64,000 bases of DNA from Enterobacter sp. RIT418 (GTDB lineage Bacteria; Pseudomonadota; Gammaproteobacteria; Enterobacterales; Enterobacteriaceae), in contig NZ_QBJD02000002.1 in NCBI RefSeq assembly GCF_003057745.1, positions 124,001-188,000 of the forward strand, given 5' to 3'. Numbering within the stretch: position 1 is the first letter of the stretch; every line of letters starts with the position of its first letter. A program made the position numbers and the translations under genes. Under the pieces are notes generated by a model. That model was not told where the DNA came from. It made no database searches and saw nothing but the letters and a program-made list of their open reading frames with translations. Positions 31,417 through 41,194 of this stretch are shown in pieces.

Positions 31417-32784
31417 ATGATTAGCGTATTCGATATCTTCAAAATCGGTATTGGTCCTTCCAGCTCTCACACCGTCGGACCAATGAAGGCTGGTAAACAA
31501 TTCACGGACGACCTGATTGCGCGCGGCATTTTGCACGACGTGACCCGCGTGGTTGTCGATGTATACGGGTCCCTTTCCCTGACCGGTAAAGGTCACCACA
31601 CCGATATCGCCATTATCATGGGCCTGGCGGGCAACCTGCCGGACACCGTTGATATTGATGCGATCCCTGGCTTTATCCAGGACGTGAACACGCACGGCCG
31701 CCTGCTGCTGGCGAACGGCGAGCACGAAGTCGAATTCCCGGTCGATCGCTGCATGAATTTCCATGCCGACAACCTGTCGCTGCACGAAAACGGCATGCGT
31801 ATCACCGCGCTGGCAGGCGACAAGGCGATTTACAGCCAAACGTATTATTCCATCGGCGGCGGTTTTATCGTCGATGAAGAGCACTTCGGGCAAACCAACA
31901 GCTCGCCGGTGCAGGTGCCTTATCCTTATAAAAACGCGGCAGATTTACAGCGCCACTGCCAGGAGACGGGCCTCTCCCTTTCCGGGCTGATGATGAAAAA
32001 CGAGCTGGCGCTGCACAGTAAAGAAGAGCTGGAACAGCACTTCGCGAACGTCTGGGACGTGATGCGCGGCGGCATCGAGCGCGGCATTACTACCGAAGGC
32101 GTCTTGCCCGGTAAACTTCGCGTTCCGCGCCGTGCGGCCGCGCTGCGCCGCATGCTGGTCAGCACCGACAAAACCACCACCGACCCGATGGCGGTCGTGG
32201 ACTGGATCAACATGTTCGCGCTGGCGGTTAACGAAGAGAACGCCGCGGGCGGGCGCGTGGTGACGGCGCCAACCAACGGCGCGTGCGGTATCGTTCCGGC
32301 GGTGCTGGCGTACTACGACAAGTTTATTCGTGAAGTGAACGCTAACTCGCTGGCGCGCTATCTGCTCGTGGCGAGCGCGATCGGCTCGCTGTACAAGATG
32401 AACGCCTCCATTTCCGGTGCGGAAGTGGGCTGTCAGGGCGAAGTCGGCGTGGCCTGCTCAATGGCTGCAGCTGGCCTGGCAGAGCTGCTGGGCGCAAGCC
32501 CAACGCAGGTGTGCATCGCGGCGGAAATCGGCATGGAGCACAATCTCGGCTTAACGTGCGATCCGGTTGCAGGCCAGGTACAGGTGCCGTGCATCGAGCG
32601 TAACGCGATTGCCTCCGTCAAAGCGGTTAACGCCGCGCGTATGGCGCTGCGCCGTACCAGCGAGCCGCGCGTGTGCCTCGATAAAGTGATCGAAACCATG
32701 TACGAAACCGGTAAAGACATGAACGCCAAATACCGCGAAACCTCTCGCGGCGGCCTGGCGATGAAGATCGTCACCTGCGATTAA
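31417..32784 (+). CDS. sdaB: L-serine dehydratase 2 SdaB
   Basis: SdaB deaminates L-serine to pyruvate and ammonia. The 455-residue protein is a single-chain iron-sulfur enzyme with the N-terminal motif GIGPSSSHTVGPM and the conserved cysteine segments APTNGACGIVPAVL and EVGCQGEVGVACSMAA, with a further cysteine in GLTCDPVAGQVQVPC that completes the 4Fe-4S set. It is second in the sdaCB operon and is followed by an intrinsic terminator. Confidence 0.97.
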   Translation: MISVFDIFKIGIGPSSSHTVGPMKAGKQFTDDLIARGILHDVTRVVVDVYGSLSLTGKGHHTDIAIIMGLAGNLPDTVDIDAIPGFIQDVNTHGRLLLANGEHEVEFPVDRCMNFHADNLSLHENGMRITALAGDKAIYSQTYYSIGGGFIVDEEHFGQTNSSPVQVPYPYKNAADLQRHCQETGLSLSGLMMKNELALHSKEELEQHFANVWDVMRGGIERGITTEGVLPGKLRVPRRAAALRRMLVSTDKTTTDPMAVVDWINMFALAVNEENAAGGRVVTAPTNGACGIVPAVLAYYDKFIREVNANSLARYLLVASAIGSLYKMNASISGAEVGCQGEVGVACSMAAAGLAELLGASPTQVCIAAEIGMEHNLGLTCDPVAGQVQVPCIERNAIASVKAVNAARMALRRTSEPRVCLDKVIETMYETGKDMNAKYRETSRGGLAMKIVTCD

Positions 32785-32793
32785 GCCTCTCAG

Positions 32794-32816
32794 GAAGCCT
32801 CGTTTTGCGAGGCTTC
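32794..32816 (+). terminator. terminator after sdaB
   Basis: GAAGCCTCG and CGAGGCTTC form a perfect 9-bp stem around TTTTG. A T-rich tail, TTCCCGTTTTT, follows; the T run is offset by a few bases. Confidence 0.75.
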
Positions 32817-32896
32817 TTCCCGTTTTTCCCACCGCACATAGTTTCAGGCTGCTGACAGTGTTACCCTTCACCCATTAGATAGAAGGGAGATTATCT

Positions 32897-33652
32897 GTGG
32901 CCGTTCATTTGCTTATCGTCGACGCGCTTAATTTGATCCGCCGTATTCATGCGGTCCAAGGCACGCCCTGCAAGGACACCTGTCTGCACGCGCTGGAGCT
33001 GCTTATTCGCCACAGTGAACCTACTCATGCGGTCGCCGTGTTTGATGACGAAGCGCGAAATACCGGCTGGCGGCACCAGCGCCTGCCCGACTACAAAGCA
33101 GGACGCGGGCCCATGCCGGACGATCTGCATGCGGAAATGCCCGCAATACGCGCCGCCTTTGAGCAGCGCGGCGTTCCCTGCTGGGGTGCACACGGCAGTG
33201 AAGCCGACGATCTGGCCGCGACGCTTGCGGTCAAAGTGGCCAGCGCCGGACATCAGGCCACCATCGTCTCAACCGACAAAGGCTACTGCCAGCTGCTCTC
33301 TCCGACTATCCGTATTCGCGACTATTTTCAAAAACGCTGGCTCGACGCGCCGTTTATCGCCAGTGAGTTTGGCGTATCACCTGAGCAACTCCCTGACTAC
33401 TGGGGGCTTGCCGGAATCAGCAGTTCTAAGGTTCCAGGCGTAGCAGGCATCGGGCCGAAGAGCGCCTCGCAGCTGCTAAAGGACTTTGGAACTCTGGAGG
33501 GGATCTACGCCCGGCTTGATGACGTACCGGAGAAATGGCGTAAAAAGCTGGAAGCGCATAAAGAGATGGCGTTTATCTGCCGGGAGATTGCAACGCTACA
33601 GACAGATTTGCATCTCGACGGGAATTTGCAGCAGCTAAGGTTAGAACGGTAA
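32897..33652 (+). CDS. xni: flap endonuclease Xni (ExoIX)
   Basis: Xni resembles the 5'-3' nuclease domain of DNA polymerase I and cuts flap DNA in a divalent-metal- and K+-dependent way. The 251-residue length matches E. coli. The start is GTG behind AAGGGAGA. PIN-like motifs [25 protein letters not shown] and [10 protein letters not shown] are visible, together with the helix-hairpin-helix segment [17 protein letters not shown]. One set of metal ligands is known to be missing in this family compared with Pol I. Confidence 0.95.
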   Translation: MAVHLLIVDALNLIRRIHAVQGTPCKDTCLHALELLIRHSEPTHAVAVFDDEARNTGWRHQRLPDYKAGRGPMPDDLHAEMPAIRAAFEQRGVPCWGAHGSEADDLAATLAVKVASAGHQATIVSTDKGYCQLLSPTIRIRDYFQKRWLDAPFIASEFGVSPEQLPDYWGLAGISSSKVPGVAGIGPKSASQLLKDFGTLEGIYARLDDVPEKWRKKLEAHKEMAFICREIATLQTDLHLDGNLQQLRLER

Positions 33653-33655
33653 TAA

Positions 33656-33741
33656 CCCCTCTCCCCAGAGGGGCGAGGGTAAAAAAACTGCACGGGGCAA
33701 TCCCCTCTCCCCTCCGGGGAGAGAGTTAGGGTGAGGGGAAA
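33656..33741. repeat. copy 2 of the dispersed inverted-repeat element
   Basis: Read on the minus strand this begins CCCCTCACCCTAACTCTCTC and continues through GGAGGGGAGAGGG, CCGTGCAGTTTTTTT and CCCTCGCCCC. It follows the copy at 18744-18838 segment by segment, but the outer right arm is missing next to the xni stop. It fills the gap between the convergent xni and rlmM. Confidence 0.75.
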
Positions 33742-33747
33742 TTTTGA

Positions 33748-34848
33748 TTATCGCTCGTCGCGACGCCCGCCCACCGCTGCCCACCAGCGGCGAATGTGTA
33801 CCGTCACTTCCTCGCGATCGTGATACAGCTGACGCGCCTGGATCTCCGCATTAATCCCGTGTTCGTCCAGCTGCGCCTGAATGTAGGCCAGGTTCTGCGA
33901 AACTTCCTCATAGCGCTTCTTCATCGGCAGCTTGAGGTTGAAAATGGTTTCGCGGCACCAGCCGTTGACCAGCCAGGACGCCATCAGCGCAGCCACCTTC
34001 GCCGGCTTTTCCACCATATCGCACACCATCCAGGAGATGTTGTTGCGGTTTGGACGATAGCGAAAACCGTCTTCACGCAGCCAGGTCACCTGCCCGGTAT
34101 CCATCAGGCTCTGCGCCATTGGGCCGTTATCTACGGAAGAGACCCACATGTTGCGCTTCACCAGCTGATAGGTCCACCCGCCAGGACACGCGCCGAGATC
34201 GACCGCGTACATGCCGTTAGCCAGACGCTCGTCCCACTCGTCGGCCGGGATAAAGACGTGGAACGCCTCTTCCAGCTTCAGCGTTGAACGGCTCGGCGCA
34301 TCCGCCGGGAAGCGCAGGCGCGGGATCCCCATAAAGAACGGCGAGTTGTTGATGGTGTACGAGTAGCCGGCGTAGCAGCAGCCAGGGGCGATAAAGAAGA
34401 TATGTACCACCGGACGTTTTGGCGTCTCGTAGTTCGTCAACACGCCCGCATCGCGCAGCGCGGCCCGCAGCGGCACGGTGAACTTACGGCAGAACTTCAT
34501 CAGCTCTTTGCTTTCGTTGGTGTCAGCTACCTCAACGCGCAGTTCGCCGCCCTTCTCAACAACGCCTTGCAGCATACCGACAATGGGCGAAACGCGATCT
34601 TCAGGAGGAAGATCTTTCAGCAGCTCACCGGCAACAAACATCTGGCGCGCAAAAATAAGCGAACTAAACGGCAGCTCACGCACCAGCTTTTCAGCATCGT
34701 CGGGCTGGTAGCATTCAAACACCACGTAGCCCGCGTTCTCTTTCACGCGCGCAAAACCGAAGACTTCGCGCTTCGCCGCTTTATCCGTAATTTCCGCGGC
34801 GCACTCTTTCTCAAACCCCGGGCGACAATATAAAACAACCTTATTCAT
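33748..34848 (-). CDS. rlmM: 23S rRNA 2'-O-ribose C2498 methyltransferase RlmM
   Basis: RlmM methylates the 2'-O of C2498 in 23S rRNA with SAM. The start at 34848 ([20 protein letters not shown]) gives 366 residues, as in E. coli. An N-terminal THUMP-like region is followed by a Rossmann methyltransferase with [19 protein letters not shown] as SAM loop and the basic C-terminal tail [14 protein letters not shown]. It overlaps the end of ygdD by eight bases, so the two are one operon. Confidence 0.97.
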   Translation of the reverse strand: MNKVVLYCRPGFEKECAAEITDKAAKREVFGFARVKENAGYVVFECYQPDDAEKLVRELPFSSLIFARQMFVAGELLKDLPPEDRVSPIVGMLQGVVEKGGELRVEVADTNESKELMKFCRKFTVPLRAALRDAGVLTNYETPKRPVVHIFFIAPGCCYAGYSYTINNSPFFMGIPRLRFPADAPSRSTLKLEEAFHVFIPADEWDERLANGMYAVDLGACPGGWTYQLVKRNMWVSSVDNGPMAQSLMDTGQVTWLREDGFRYRPNRNNISWMVCDMVEKPAKVAALMASWLVNGWCRETIFNLKLPMKKRYEEVSQNLAYIQAQLDEHGINAEIQARQLYHDREEVTVHIRRWWAAVGGRRDER

Positions 34849-35236
34849 GAACAACGCCCTTGCGTTTCAGACGGATAGCTCCGATAAACATTAATACCCA
34901 CCCCACCAGGAAGCTGACGCCTCCGACCGGGGTAACAAACGCCCACAGGCGCAGATGCGACAGCGCCAGGCAGTAGAGGCTGCCGCTAAACAGCACGGTC
35001 CCCAGCGCCAGGAAAACGCTACTCCAGTAAAACCAAATGCTGATGCGGCGCTGCATCGCCACCGCCAGACCAAAGATAGCGAGGGTATGGAACGCCTGAT
35101 ATTCAAGGCCGGTCTGAAGCCAGCCCATTTCCACTACCCCTAGAGATTTGCTTAACACATGTGCCCCAAAGGCGCCCAGTGCCACAAAAATAAAGCCACT
35201 CACCGCGGCAAAAATCAGCATGAATCGGCTGGTCAT
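34841..35236 (-). CDS. ygdD: inner-membrane protein YgdD (DUF423)
   Basis: A 131-residue protein with four hydrophobic segments (about residues 5-25, 45-63, 70-90 and 97-118) and a basic C terminus, belonging to the DUF423 family. No function is known. Conserved blocks [11 protein letters not shown] and [24 protein letters not shown] are typical. It lies between gcvA and rlmM on the same strand. Confidence 0.93.
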   Translation of the reverse strand: MTSRFMLIFAAVSGFIFVALGAFGAHVLSKSLGVVEMGWLQTGLEYQAFHTLAIFGLAVAMQRRISIWFYWSSVFLALGTVLFSGSLYCLALSHLRLWAFVTPVGGVSFLVGWVLMFIGAIRLKRKGVVHE

Positions 35237-35275
35237 GGTTCAATCCTAAAGTGATGCGTGCTCAGCACACAAAAG

Positions 35276-36193
35276 TTATTGTTCATACCTGAAGCGGAAT
35301 TTTTCTTGCTCGTTCGCCGCTTTGGACAGTATCCACTGCCGGAAGGCGGCTATTTTACCCAGTTCTGCCTGACTGTCATGACAAACCAGATAAAATGCGT
35401 TCTTGCTGACCAAAACATCATTAAAGGGACAAACCAGACGGCCTGCCTCAATCTCGGACTGGGCCATGACGTTGTTCGCCAACGCCACGCCCTGCCCGTG
35501 AATGGCAGCCTGTAACACCATCGCACTGTGGCTAAAAATGGGGCCCTGCTGCACGTTTATATGATTAAGACCTAATTGACGCGTATAAGTTTGCCAGTCG
35601 CGGCGAGAAGCATCGTGTAAAAGCGTATGTTGCGCCAAATCAGCGGGTGCTTTCAGCGCCTTTTCGCCCGTGAGCAGCAGCGGCGAACAGACCGGCAGCA
35701 GATATTCTGCGTACAATTTTTCAACGCGCAGGCCCGGCCAGTTGCCGCGACCATAGAAAATGGCAACGTCCACGTCATCCGCCAGCTTGTCCTCCTGGCG
35801 GTCCACCGCCTGAATACGAACATCGATTCCCGGATAAGCTGAGTTAAAGCTTGAGAGCCTCGGCACCAGCCAATGAATGGCAAAACTGGGCAATAAACTG
35901 ACGGTAAGCGCCCCTTTTGCACTTCGCGCCTGAAGCTTTCGGGTGGCCTCGGTGAGCTGGGAAAAAATCTCTTTGATATCCTGAAAATAGCTCTGACCTT
36001 CTTCAGTCAAAAGCAGAGAACGGTTGCGGCGGCGGAACAGCTTAAGGCCCAGAAAATCCTCAAGAGACTTGATTTGGTGGCTTACTGCGGCCTGCGTCAC
36101 AAAAAGCTCATCGGCTGCGCGGGTGAAGCTAAGGTGACGTGCTGCTGCATCAAATACACGTAATGCATTAAGAGGTGGCAATCGCTTGGACAT
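35276..36193 (-). CDS. gcvA: glycine cleavage system regulator GcvA (LysR type)
   Basis: GcvA activates gcvTHP when glycine is present, represses it with GcvR when glycine is absent, and activates gcvB. The 305-residue length matches E. coli. The N-terminal winged helix (about residues 5-65) carries FTRAADELFVTQAAVSHQIKSLED, followed by the LysR effector domain. It is divergent from gcvB, the conserved arrangement that lets one intergenic region control both. Confidence 0.97.
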   Translation of the reverse strand: MSKRLPPLNALRVFDAAARHLSFTRAADELFVTQAAVSHQIKSLEDFLGLKLFRRRNRSLLLTEEGQSYFQDIKEIFSQLTEATRKLQARSAKGALTVSLLPSFAIHWLVPRLSSFNSAYPGIDVRIQAVDRQEDKLADDVDVAIFYGRGNWPGLRVEKLYAEYLLPVCSPLLLTGEKALKAPADLAQHTLLHDASRRDWQTYTRQLGLNHINVQQGPIFSHSAMVLQAAIHGQGVALANNVMAQSEIEAGRLVCPFNDVLVSKNAFYLVCHDSQAELGKIAAFRQWILSKAANEQEKFRFRYEQ

Positions 36194-36321
36194 GGTTATC
36201 TGGCTTAGATGTTAACGAGATTTAACATATAGGAAACAACGTTTAACCTATTAGTTTTTTTTATCTGAGCCATTATAATTTGTCCGTTGAGGAACTACCA
36301 GCAAATACCTATAGTGGCGGC
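36194..36321. promoter_or_regulatory. divergent gcvA / gcvB control region
   Basis: The gcvB promoter is clear: -35 TTGAGG (36287-36292), a 17-bp spacer and -10 TATAGT (36310-36315), placing the start six bases later at 36322. On the minus strand a TATAAT at 36277-36272 is a candidate gcvA -10 with a poor -35. GcvA sites are expected between the two promoters. Confidence 0.75.
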
Positions 36322-36527
36322 ACTTCCTGAGCCGGAACGAAAAGTTTTTTGGAATGCGTGTTCTGAAGGGCTTTTGGCTTACGGTTGTGATGTTGTGTTG
36401 TTGTGTTTGCAATTGGTCTGCGATTCAGACCACGGTAGCAACGCTACCAATTTTTCACTTCCTGTACATTTACCCTGTCTGTCCATAGTGATTAATGTAG
36501 CACCGCCAATTTGCGGTGCTTTTTTTT
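36322..36527 (+). ncRNA. gcvB: GcvB small RNA
   Basis: GcvB is an Hfq-dependent RNA that represses many amino-acid and peptide transporter mRNAs when glycine is plentiful. The 5' end ACTTCCTGAGCCGGAACG matches E. coli. The GU-rich seed region (around 36380-36415, with TTGTGATGTTGTGTTGTTGT) is fully kept. The 3' end is the terminator AGCACCGC ... GCGGTGCT followed by eight or more T. The length is about 206 nt. Confidence 0.96.
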
Positions 36528-36540
36528 GCTTATCTCGCTG

Positions 36541-36768
36541 TTAATGCTCGATTTCTTTCATTTCTTTCACATCACTGCGATTGATTTGCTGCTTGTTGCC
36601 GTTCGCATCTTTGTAGGAAATCATCCCGGTATCGTTATCGGTTGTCGGTTTCCCTTCAGATACGATAGAACGGCCATCGTTCGTGTGCATAACGTAGTTA
36701 TTACCGGAGCAGGCGCTCAGGGCAAAGGTAAATACACAGGCGGAAATAACTGCGGCTGTCTTTTTCAT
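36541..36768 (-). CDS. ygdI: YgdI/YgdR family lipoprotein YgdI
   Basis: A 75-residue lipoprotein of the DUF903 family, function unknown. The signal peptide ends in the lipobox LSAC, so acylation would fall on Cys20. The mature part is small and polar with the family core NYVMHTNDGRSIVSEGKP. An AAAGGAGA ribosome site precedes the ATG. A paralog, ygdR, starts at the end of this window. Confidence 0.94.
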   Translation of the reverse strand: MKKTAAVISACVFTFALSACSGNNYVMHTNDGRSIVSEGKPTTDNDTGMISYKDANGNKQQINRSDVKEMKEIEH

Positions 36769-36960
36769 GCTTATTCTCCTTTAGCAATAAATGCTATTCA
36801 AACATCGTTTTAAAACAGGCTTAAACATTCACCTAACACTATTTAGCATAACCTGCTTTTTCAATGTCGCCAGGATAAGCAGACAAATCTGATAGATATC
36901 AACTCCCTTGCCCTGCTGCTGAAATTGCGCGACGATCGCGGTATTGAGATGAGGAATAAC

Positions 36961-38166
36961 ATGAACGCTTTCAGTCCCGCGCAGTTTCGCGCGCAGTTTC
37001 CGGCGCTGGTTGATGCCGGTATATACCTTGATAGCGCCGCGACCGCGCTGAAGCCGCTGGCGGTGATTGAGGCAACGCAGCGCTTCTACAGCCTGAGCGC
37101 GGGAAATGTGCATCGCAGCCAGTTTGCCGAGGCCCAGCGCTTAACCGCACGCTACGAGGCTGCACGCGATCGTGTTGCGCGCCTGATCAATGCCGAAAGC
37201 GGAAAACATATCGTCTGGACGCGCGGCACGACCGAGGCCATAAACATGGTCGCCCAGTGCTACGCCCGTCCCCTGCTGCAGCCGGGCGATGAGATCGTTA
37301 TCAGCGAGGCCGAGCACCACGCCAACCTGGTACCGTGGCTGATGCTGGCTGAACAGACGGGCGCCCGGGTCGTTAAGCTTCCTTTGGGGGCTGATTTACT
37401 TCCTGACGTGGCCCGACTGCCCGAATTCATCACTCCACGCAGCCGCATTCTGGCGCTGGGGCAGATGTCTAACGTCACCGGCGGCTGCCCGGATCTGGCG
37501 CGCGCCATTGATATCGCTCACGCCAGCGGCATGGTGGTGGTGGTTGACGGCGCGCAGGGCGTGGTGCATTACCCGGCGGACGTTCAGAAGCTCGATATCG
37601 ACTTTTATGCTTTTTCCGGGCACAAGCTTTACGGCCCTACCGGCATCGGCGTGCTGTACGGCAAGCCGGAGCTGCTGGCACAGATGACGCCGTGGCTAGG
37701 CGGCGGCAAGATGATTACCGAAGTGACCTTCGACGGATTCAAAACGCAGGATGTGCCCTATAGTCTGGAGGCCGGTACGCCGAACGTTGCAGGCGTGATT
37801 GGCCTGAGCGCCGCGCTGGACTGGCTGGAAGAAACGGATATCGTTCAGGCGGAGAGCTGGAGCCGGGGGCTGGCGACACTTGCGGAAGAAGCGTTGAAAA
37901 AGCGCCCGGGCTTTCGCTCGTTCCGGGTGCAGGACTCTAGCCTGCTAGCCTTTGATTTTGAAGGCGTTCATCACAGCGATATGGTGACGCTGCTGGCCGA
38001 ATACGGCATCGCCCTGCGCGCCGGGCAGCACTGTGCTCAGCCGCTGCTGGCCGCCCTTGGCGTGAGCGGAACGCTGCGCGCGTCCTTCGCGCCCTATAAT
38101 ACAAAAAGCGACGTCGACGCGCTGGTTTCCGCCGTTGACCGCGCTCTTGAACTCCTGGTGGATTAA
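36961..38166 (+). CDS. csdA: cysteine desulfurase CsdA
   Basis: CsdA is a PLP enzyme that takes sulfur from cysteine and passes it to CsdE. The start at 36961 ([14 protein letters not shown]) has a GAGG ribosome site and gives 401 residues, as in E. coli; the frame upstream is not coding. The PLP lysine is Lys222 in [10 protein letters not shown], and the persulfide-bearing Cys358 is in RAGQHCAQP. The stop overlaps the csdE start by one base (TAATG). Confidence 0.97.
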   Translation: MNAFSPAQFRAQFPALVDAGIYLDSAATALKPLAVIEATQRFYSLSAGNVHRSQFAEAQRLTARYEAARDRVARLINAESGKHIVWTRGTTEAINMVAQCYARPLLQPGDEIVISEAEHHANLVPWLMLAEQTGARVVKLPLGADLLPDVARLPEFITPRSRILALGQMSNVTGGCPDLARAIDIAHASGMVVVVDGAQGVVHYPADVQKLDIDFYAFSGHKLYGPTGIGVLYGKPELLAQMTPWLGGGKMITEVTFDGFKTQDVPYSLEAGTPNVAGVIGLSAALDWLEETDIVQAESWSRGLATLAEEALKKRPGFRSFRVQDSSLLAFDFEGVHHSDMVTLLAEYGIALRAGQHCAQPLLAALGVSGTLRASFAPYNTKSDVDALVSAVDRALELLVD

Positions 38167-38612
38167 TGACTCTTTCAGCCTTGGCCGGACATCCTTTTGG
38201 TACCACGATTACGGAAGCGACCTTAAAGCAGACCTTCGCCCCCCTCACCCAGTGGGAGGAGAAATATCGCCAACTGATTTTGCTCGGCAAACAGCTGCCC
38301 GCGCTGTCGGACGAGCTGAAAGCGCAGGCAAAAGAGATAGCGGGCTGCGAGAACCGCGTCTGGCTGGGGTTTTGCACATCGGGGGGTAAGCTGCACTTTT
38401 TCGGCGACAGCGAGGGGCGAATCGTTCGCGGCCTGCTGGCGGTGCTGCTGACCGCCGTGGAAGGAAAAAGCGCCGCAGAGCTGCTGACGCACTCTCCGCT
38501 GGCGCTGTTCGACGAGCTGGGGCTTCGCGCGCAGCTTAGCGCCTCGCGCGGTCAGGGCCTGATTGCACTCAGCGACGCGGTGCTAGACGCCGCGCGTCAG
38601 GCTCAGGCCTGA
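38166..38612 (+). CDS. csdE: sulfur acceptor CsdE
   Basis: CsdE is a SufE-like protein that accepts persulfide sulfur from CsdA. The 148 residues (147 in E. coli) include the acceptor Cys61 in [10 protein letters not shown]. The three genes csdA, csdE and tcdA act together in the t6A-to-ct6A tRNA modification, for which TcdA is the cyclase. The gene overlaps csdA by one base and the convergent tcdA by ten bases. Confidence 0.96.
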   Translation: MTLSALAGHPFGTTITEATLKQTFAPLTQWEEKYRQLILLGKQLPALSDELKAQAKEIAGCENRVWLGFCTSGGKLHFFGDSEGRIVRGLLAVLLTAVEGKSAAELLTHSPLALFDELGLRAQLSASRGQGLIALSDAVLDAARQAQA

Positions 38613-39409
38613 CGCTCCGCCTTCGCCATCATCTTTTTCAGGGCATGCGATACGGCCACAAAGCCAAATGAGGCGGTCACCATGGTGGCCGCGCCAAACC
38701 CTGAAGCGCAATCCATTCGCTTAGGGCCTTCCGCCGTGCTTTTCATCGCACATACCGAACCGTCGGACTGCGGATAGACCAGCGCCTCGGTCGAGAACAC
38801 GCAGTCGACGCCCAGCTTGCCTTTGCTGTTTTTCACGACGTTAAAATCGCTTTTTAGCCGCTCGCGAAGCTTAGCCGCCAGCGGATCCTGGATGGTTTTT
38901 GCCAGATCCGCGACCTGGATCTGCGTCGGATCGATCTGCCCGCCCGCGCCGCCCGTGGTGACCAGCGGCACTTTATAGCGGCGGCAGTAGGCGATCAGCG
39001 CGGCCTTTGGGCGCACGCTGTCGATAGCGTCGATCACGTAGCTGTAGCCTTTACTCATATACTCGGCCACGTTATCGGCCGTCACGAAGTCATCAATCAC
39101 CGTAACGCGACATTCCGGGTTGATCAGGCGAATACGTTCCGCCATCACCTCAGACTTTGCCAGGCCGACGCTGTCGCGCAGCGCGTGAATTTGACGGTTG
39201 GTGTTGGTTACGCAGACGTCATCCATATCAATCAGCGTAATCGCGCCGATACCGGTTCTGGCCAGCGCCTCTGCCGCCCAGGAGCCTACGCCGCCAATCC
39301 CGACCACGCAGACGTGCGCATCCGCAAACAGCTGCAGGGCCTTCTCACCATAAAGACGTGCCGTACCGCCGAAACGCTGGCGCCAGGCATCGCTGATTAC
39401 AACAGACAT
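38603..39409 (-). CDS. tcdA: tRNA threonylcarbamoyladenosine dehydratase TcdA
   Basis: TcdA (CsdL) uses ATP to cyclise t6A at position 37 of tRNA to ct6A. The 268-residue length matches E. coli. It is an E1/ThiF/MoeB-type fold with the nucleotide motif [20 protein letters not shown] and the downstream ATP-contact segment [14 protein letters not shown]. The cysteine-bearing segments GVDCVFSTE and [11 protein letters not shown] are kept. It is convergent with csdAE, with a ten-base overlap of the coding ends. Confidence 0.96.
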   Translation of the reverse strand: MSVVISDAWRQRFGGTARLYGEKALQLFADAHVCVVGIGGVGSWAAEALARTGIGAITLIDMDDVCVTNTNRQIHALRDSVGLAKSEVMAERIRLINPECRVTVIDDFVTADNVAEYMSKGYSYVIDAIDSVRPKAALIAYCRRYKVPLVTTGGAGGQIDPTQIQVADLAKTIQDPLAAKLRERLKSDFNVVKNSKGKLGVDCVFSTEALVYPQSDGSVCAMKSTAEGPKRMDCASGFGAATMVTASFGFVAVSHALKKMMAKAERQA

Positions 39410-39423
39410 AACACCTCAGATGT

Positions 39424-39450
39424 AAAAAGGGTGAGGTTAATCCCTCACCC
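39424..39450 (-). terminator. terminator after mltA
   Basis: On the minus strand GGGTGAGG and CCTCACCC form an 8-bp stem with a 6-base loop, then TTTTTACA. It lies between mltA and tcdA and would end the mltA transcript. Confidence 0.8.
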
Positions 39451-39483
39451 CTGCTCGTTTATATGCCGCTCAGAATACCACAC

Positions 39484-40581
39484 TCAGCCGCTGAATACGT
39501 TTCCCGCCCCCGGCGCGGTTTTCAACACCCACACGCGCCCGTAGTGGTTATACCAGCCCGCGCGGTGTCCGGCATCCGGACCGATTCCCTGGTAAATGTC
39601 GAAGTGCTGGCCTTTGATTGCACCGCCTACGTCCAGTGCCACCATCAGGCGTAGCTCGTACTGACCGTTAAATTTACCGTTATTGTCGAGCAGCGGCACT
39701 TCCGCAAGCAGCGTAGTGCCGGCGGGGATAATAGAACGGTCCGAGGCCACGGACGCGCGGCCAATCAGCGGTACCGCGCTTGCTCCTTTCACTGGCGCAA
39801 AGTTCTGCGGTTTAAAGAAGACGAACGACGGGTTCTGCTCAAGCAGCTCGCGCACTTCGGCTTCGCTGTGTTTTTCGCCCCACTCGCGGATCGCCTGCAT
39901 CGACATATCTTCTTTCTTCACTTCGCCTCTGTCGATCAGCACCTTACCAATGCTGCGGTAGGCATGGCCGTTTTTACCGGCGTAGCTAAAGAAGTTCAGC
40001 GGCGAGCCGTCGCCAAAATCAATGTATCCGCTTCCCTGAACGTCCATGATGAAGTTGTCCATCAGGGAGTTGCTGTACGCCAGGACATAGTTTTCGCTCA
40101 GCGCGCCGGAATATATTTCCGCGCGGGACGGCAGGCGGCCACGTTTTGGCGGCATGCGATAAATAGGGTACTGGAACTCTCCCTGGCGGGTATGTCGTGC
40201 CTGGATAACCGGCGTGTAGTAGCCGGTGAACTGGACGTTGCCGTAGTTATCCGCCCCTTCCATCTGCCAGGCATCAATACCAAACTGGCGCATATTGCGG
40301 GTATCGCCGCCCGCGCGCAGCCAGTCCTGTACCGCGCTATAAACATTGTTCTGTGAGCTATACAGACGCGGCGACGCGTTGCGGATCTGGTAGACCTGCT
40401 CGGAAAAATCACCGGCGTTAATCGGCGCGCCTACGGCATCCGGCTGGTTAACTAAGGAGAAAGGCTGGGATAATTTCCCGTCTTTATACTGTTGACCGCG
40501 ATCGGTCGGTTTAGAAGAGCAGGCCGCAAGAATGGCTACCATTGCGCCCGTCATTAGATACTTCGCCCATCGTCCTTTCAT
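39484..40581 (-). CDS. mltA: membrane-bound lytic murein transglycosylase A
   Basis: MltA is an outer-membrane lipoprotein that cleaves peptidoglycan glycan strands to 1,6-anhydromuropeptides. The 365-residue length matches E. coli. The signal peptide ends with the lipobox LAAC (Cys21). The MltA domain and 3D-type barrel are visible, with the segments FTGYYTPVIQAR, ALSENYVLAYSNSLMDNF and the C-terminal aspartate-rich ALDVGGAIKGQHFDIYQG. Confidence 0.97.
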   Translation of the reverse strand: MKGRWAKYLMTGAMVAILAACSSKPTDRGQQYKDGKLSQPFSLVNQPDAVGAPINAGDFSEQVYQIRNASPRLYSSQNNVYSAVQDWLRAGGDTRNMRQFGIDAWQMEGADNYGNVQFTGYYTPVIQARHTRQGEFQYPIYRMPPKRGRLPSRAEIYSGALSENYVLAYSNSLMDNFIMDVQGSGYIDFGDGSPLNFFSYAGKNGHAYRSIGKVLIDRGEVKKEDMSMQAIREWGEKHSEAEVRELLEQNPSFVFFKPQNFAPVKGASAVPLIGRASVASDRSIIPAGTTLLAEVPLLDNNGKFNGQYELRLMVALDVGGAIKGQHFDIYQGIGPDAGHRAGWYNHYGRVWVLKTAPGAGNVFSG

Positions 40582-40748
40582 TATATCTCGTCTTTAAGTT
40601 GCCCATTTCCGCGTGATGAAGATAACAAACCGTCATGGCTAATGAAATGCAATCGCATGCCCTTTGGCAAATTTTGCGCAAAAAACAAACCAAACAGCGC
40701 TATAGCGTTCAATTTACAACCAAAATCATGATTTATGTGAAAAAGGGG

Positions 40749-40776
40749 TTGCATCACAAACCTATCCGAGTATAGT
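40749..40776 (+). promoter_or_regulatory. promoter of the initiator tRNA operon
   Basis: -35 TTGCAT (40749-40754), a 16-bp spacer and -10 TATAGT (40771-40776) are followed by a GC-rich GCGC discriminator, the mark of stringently controlled stable-RNA promoters. The rest of the 40582-40748 gap is the AT-rich upstream region of mltA and the tRNA operon. Confidence 0.8.
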
Positions 40777-40789
40777 GCGCATCCACGGA

Positions 40790-40866
<77 letters not shown>

Positions 40867-40910
40867 ATTAAAATTTGATGAAGTATCTTCTACGACTGTA
40901 GAAAGACGGA

Positions 40911-40987
<77 letters not shown>

Positions 40988-41031
40988 ATCAAATTTGAAG
41001 AAGTAAATTTCTACAAGAGTAGAAAGACGGA

Positions 41032-41108
<77 letters not shown>

Positions 41109-41124
41109 ATACTTCTAAAACAAT

Positions 41125-41148
41125 AAACACCCTTAAGGGTGTTTTTTT
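41125..41148 (+). terminator. terminator of the tRNA operon
   Basis: AAACACCCTT/AAGGGTGTTT is a perfect palindrome followed by more T, directly after the third tRNA. Confidence 0.9.
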
Positions 41149-41169
41149 GTGTCTGCCGTTTAGGAAATT

Positions 41170-41186
41170 GCCGGGAACATCCCGGC
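41170..41186 (-). terminator. possible amiC terminator
   Basis: GCCGGG-AACAT-CCCGGC is a 6-bp GC stem just past the amiC stop. On the minus strand it is followed by AATTTCC, a weak tail. Confidence 0.5.
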
Positions 41187-41194
41187 GAATGAAA

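Noticed and set aside
39429..39450. Fourth copy of the dispersed repeat
   Set aside because: Only the GGGTGAGG arm is shared; with its T run it is better explained as the mltA terminator.
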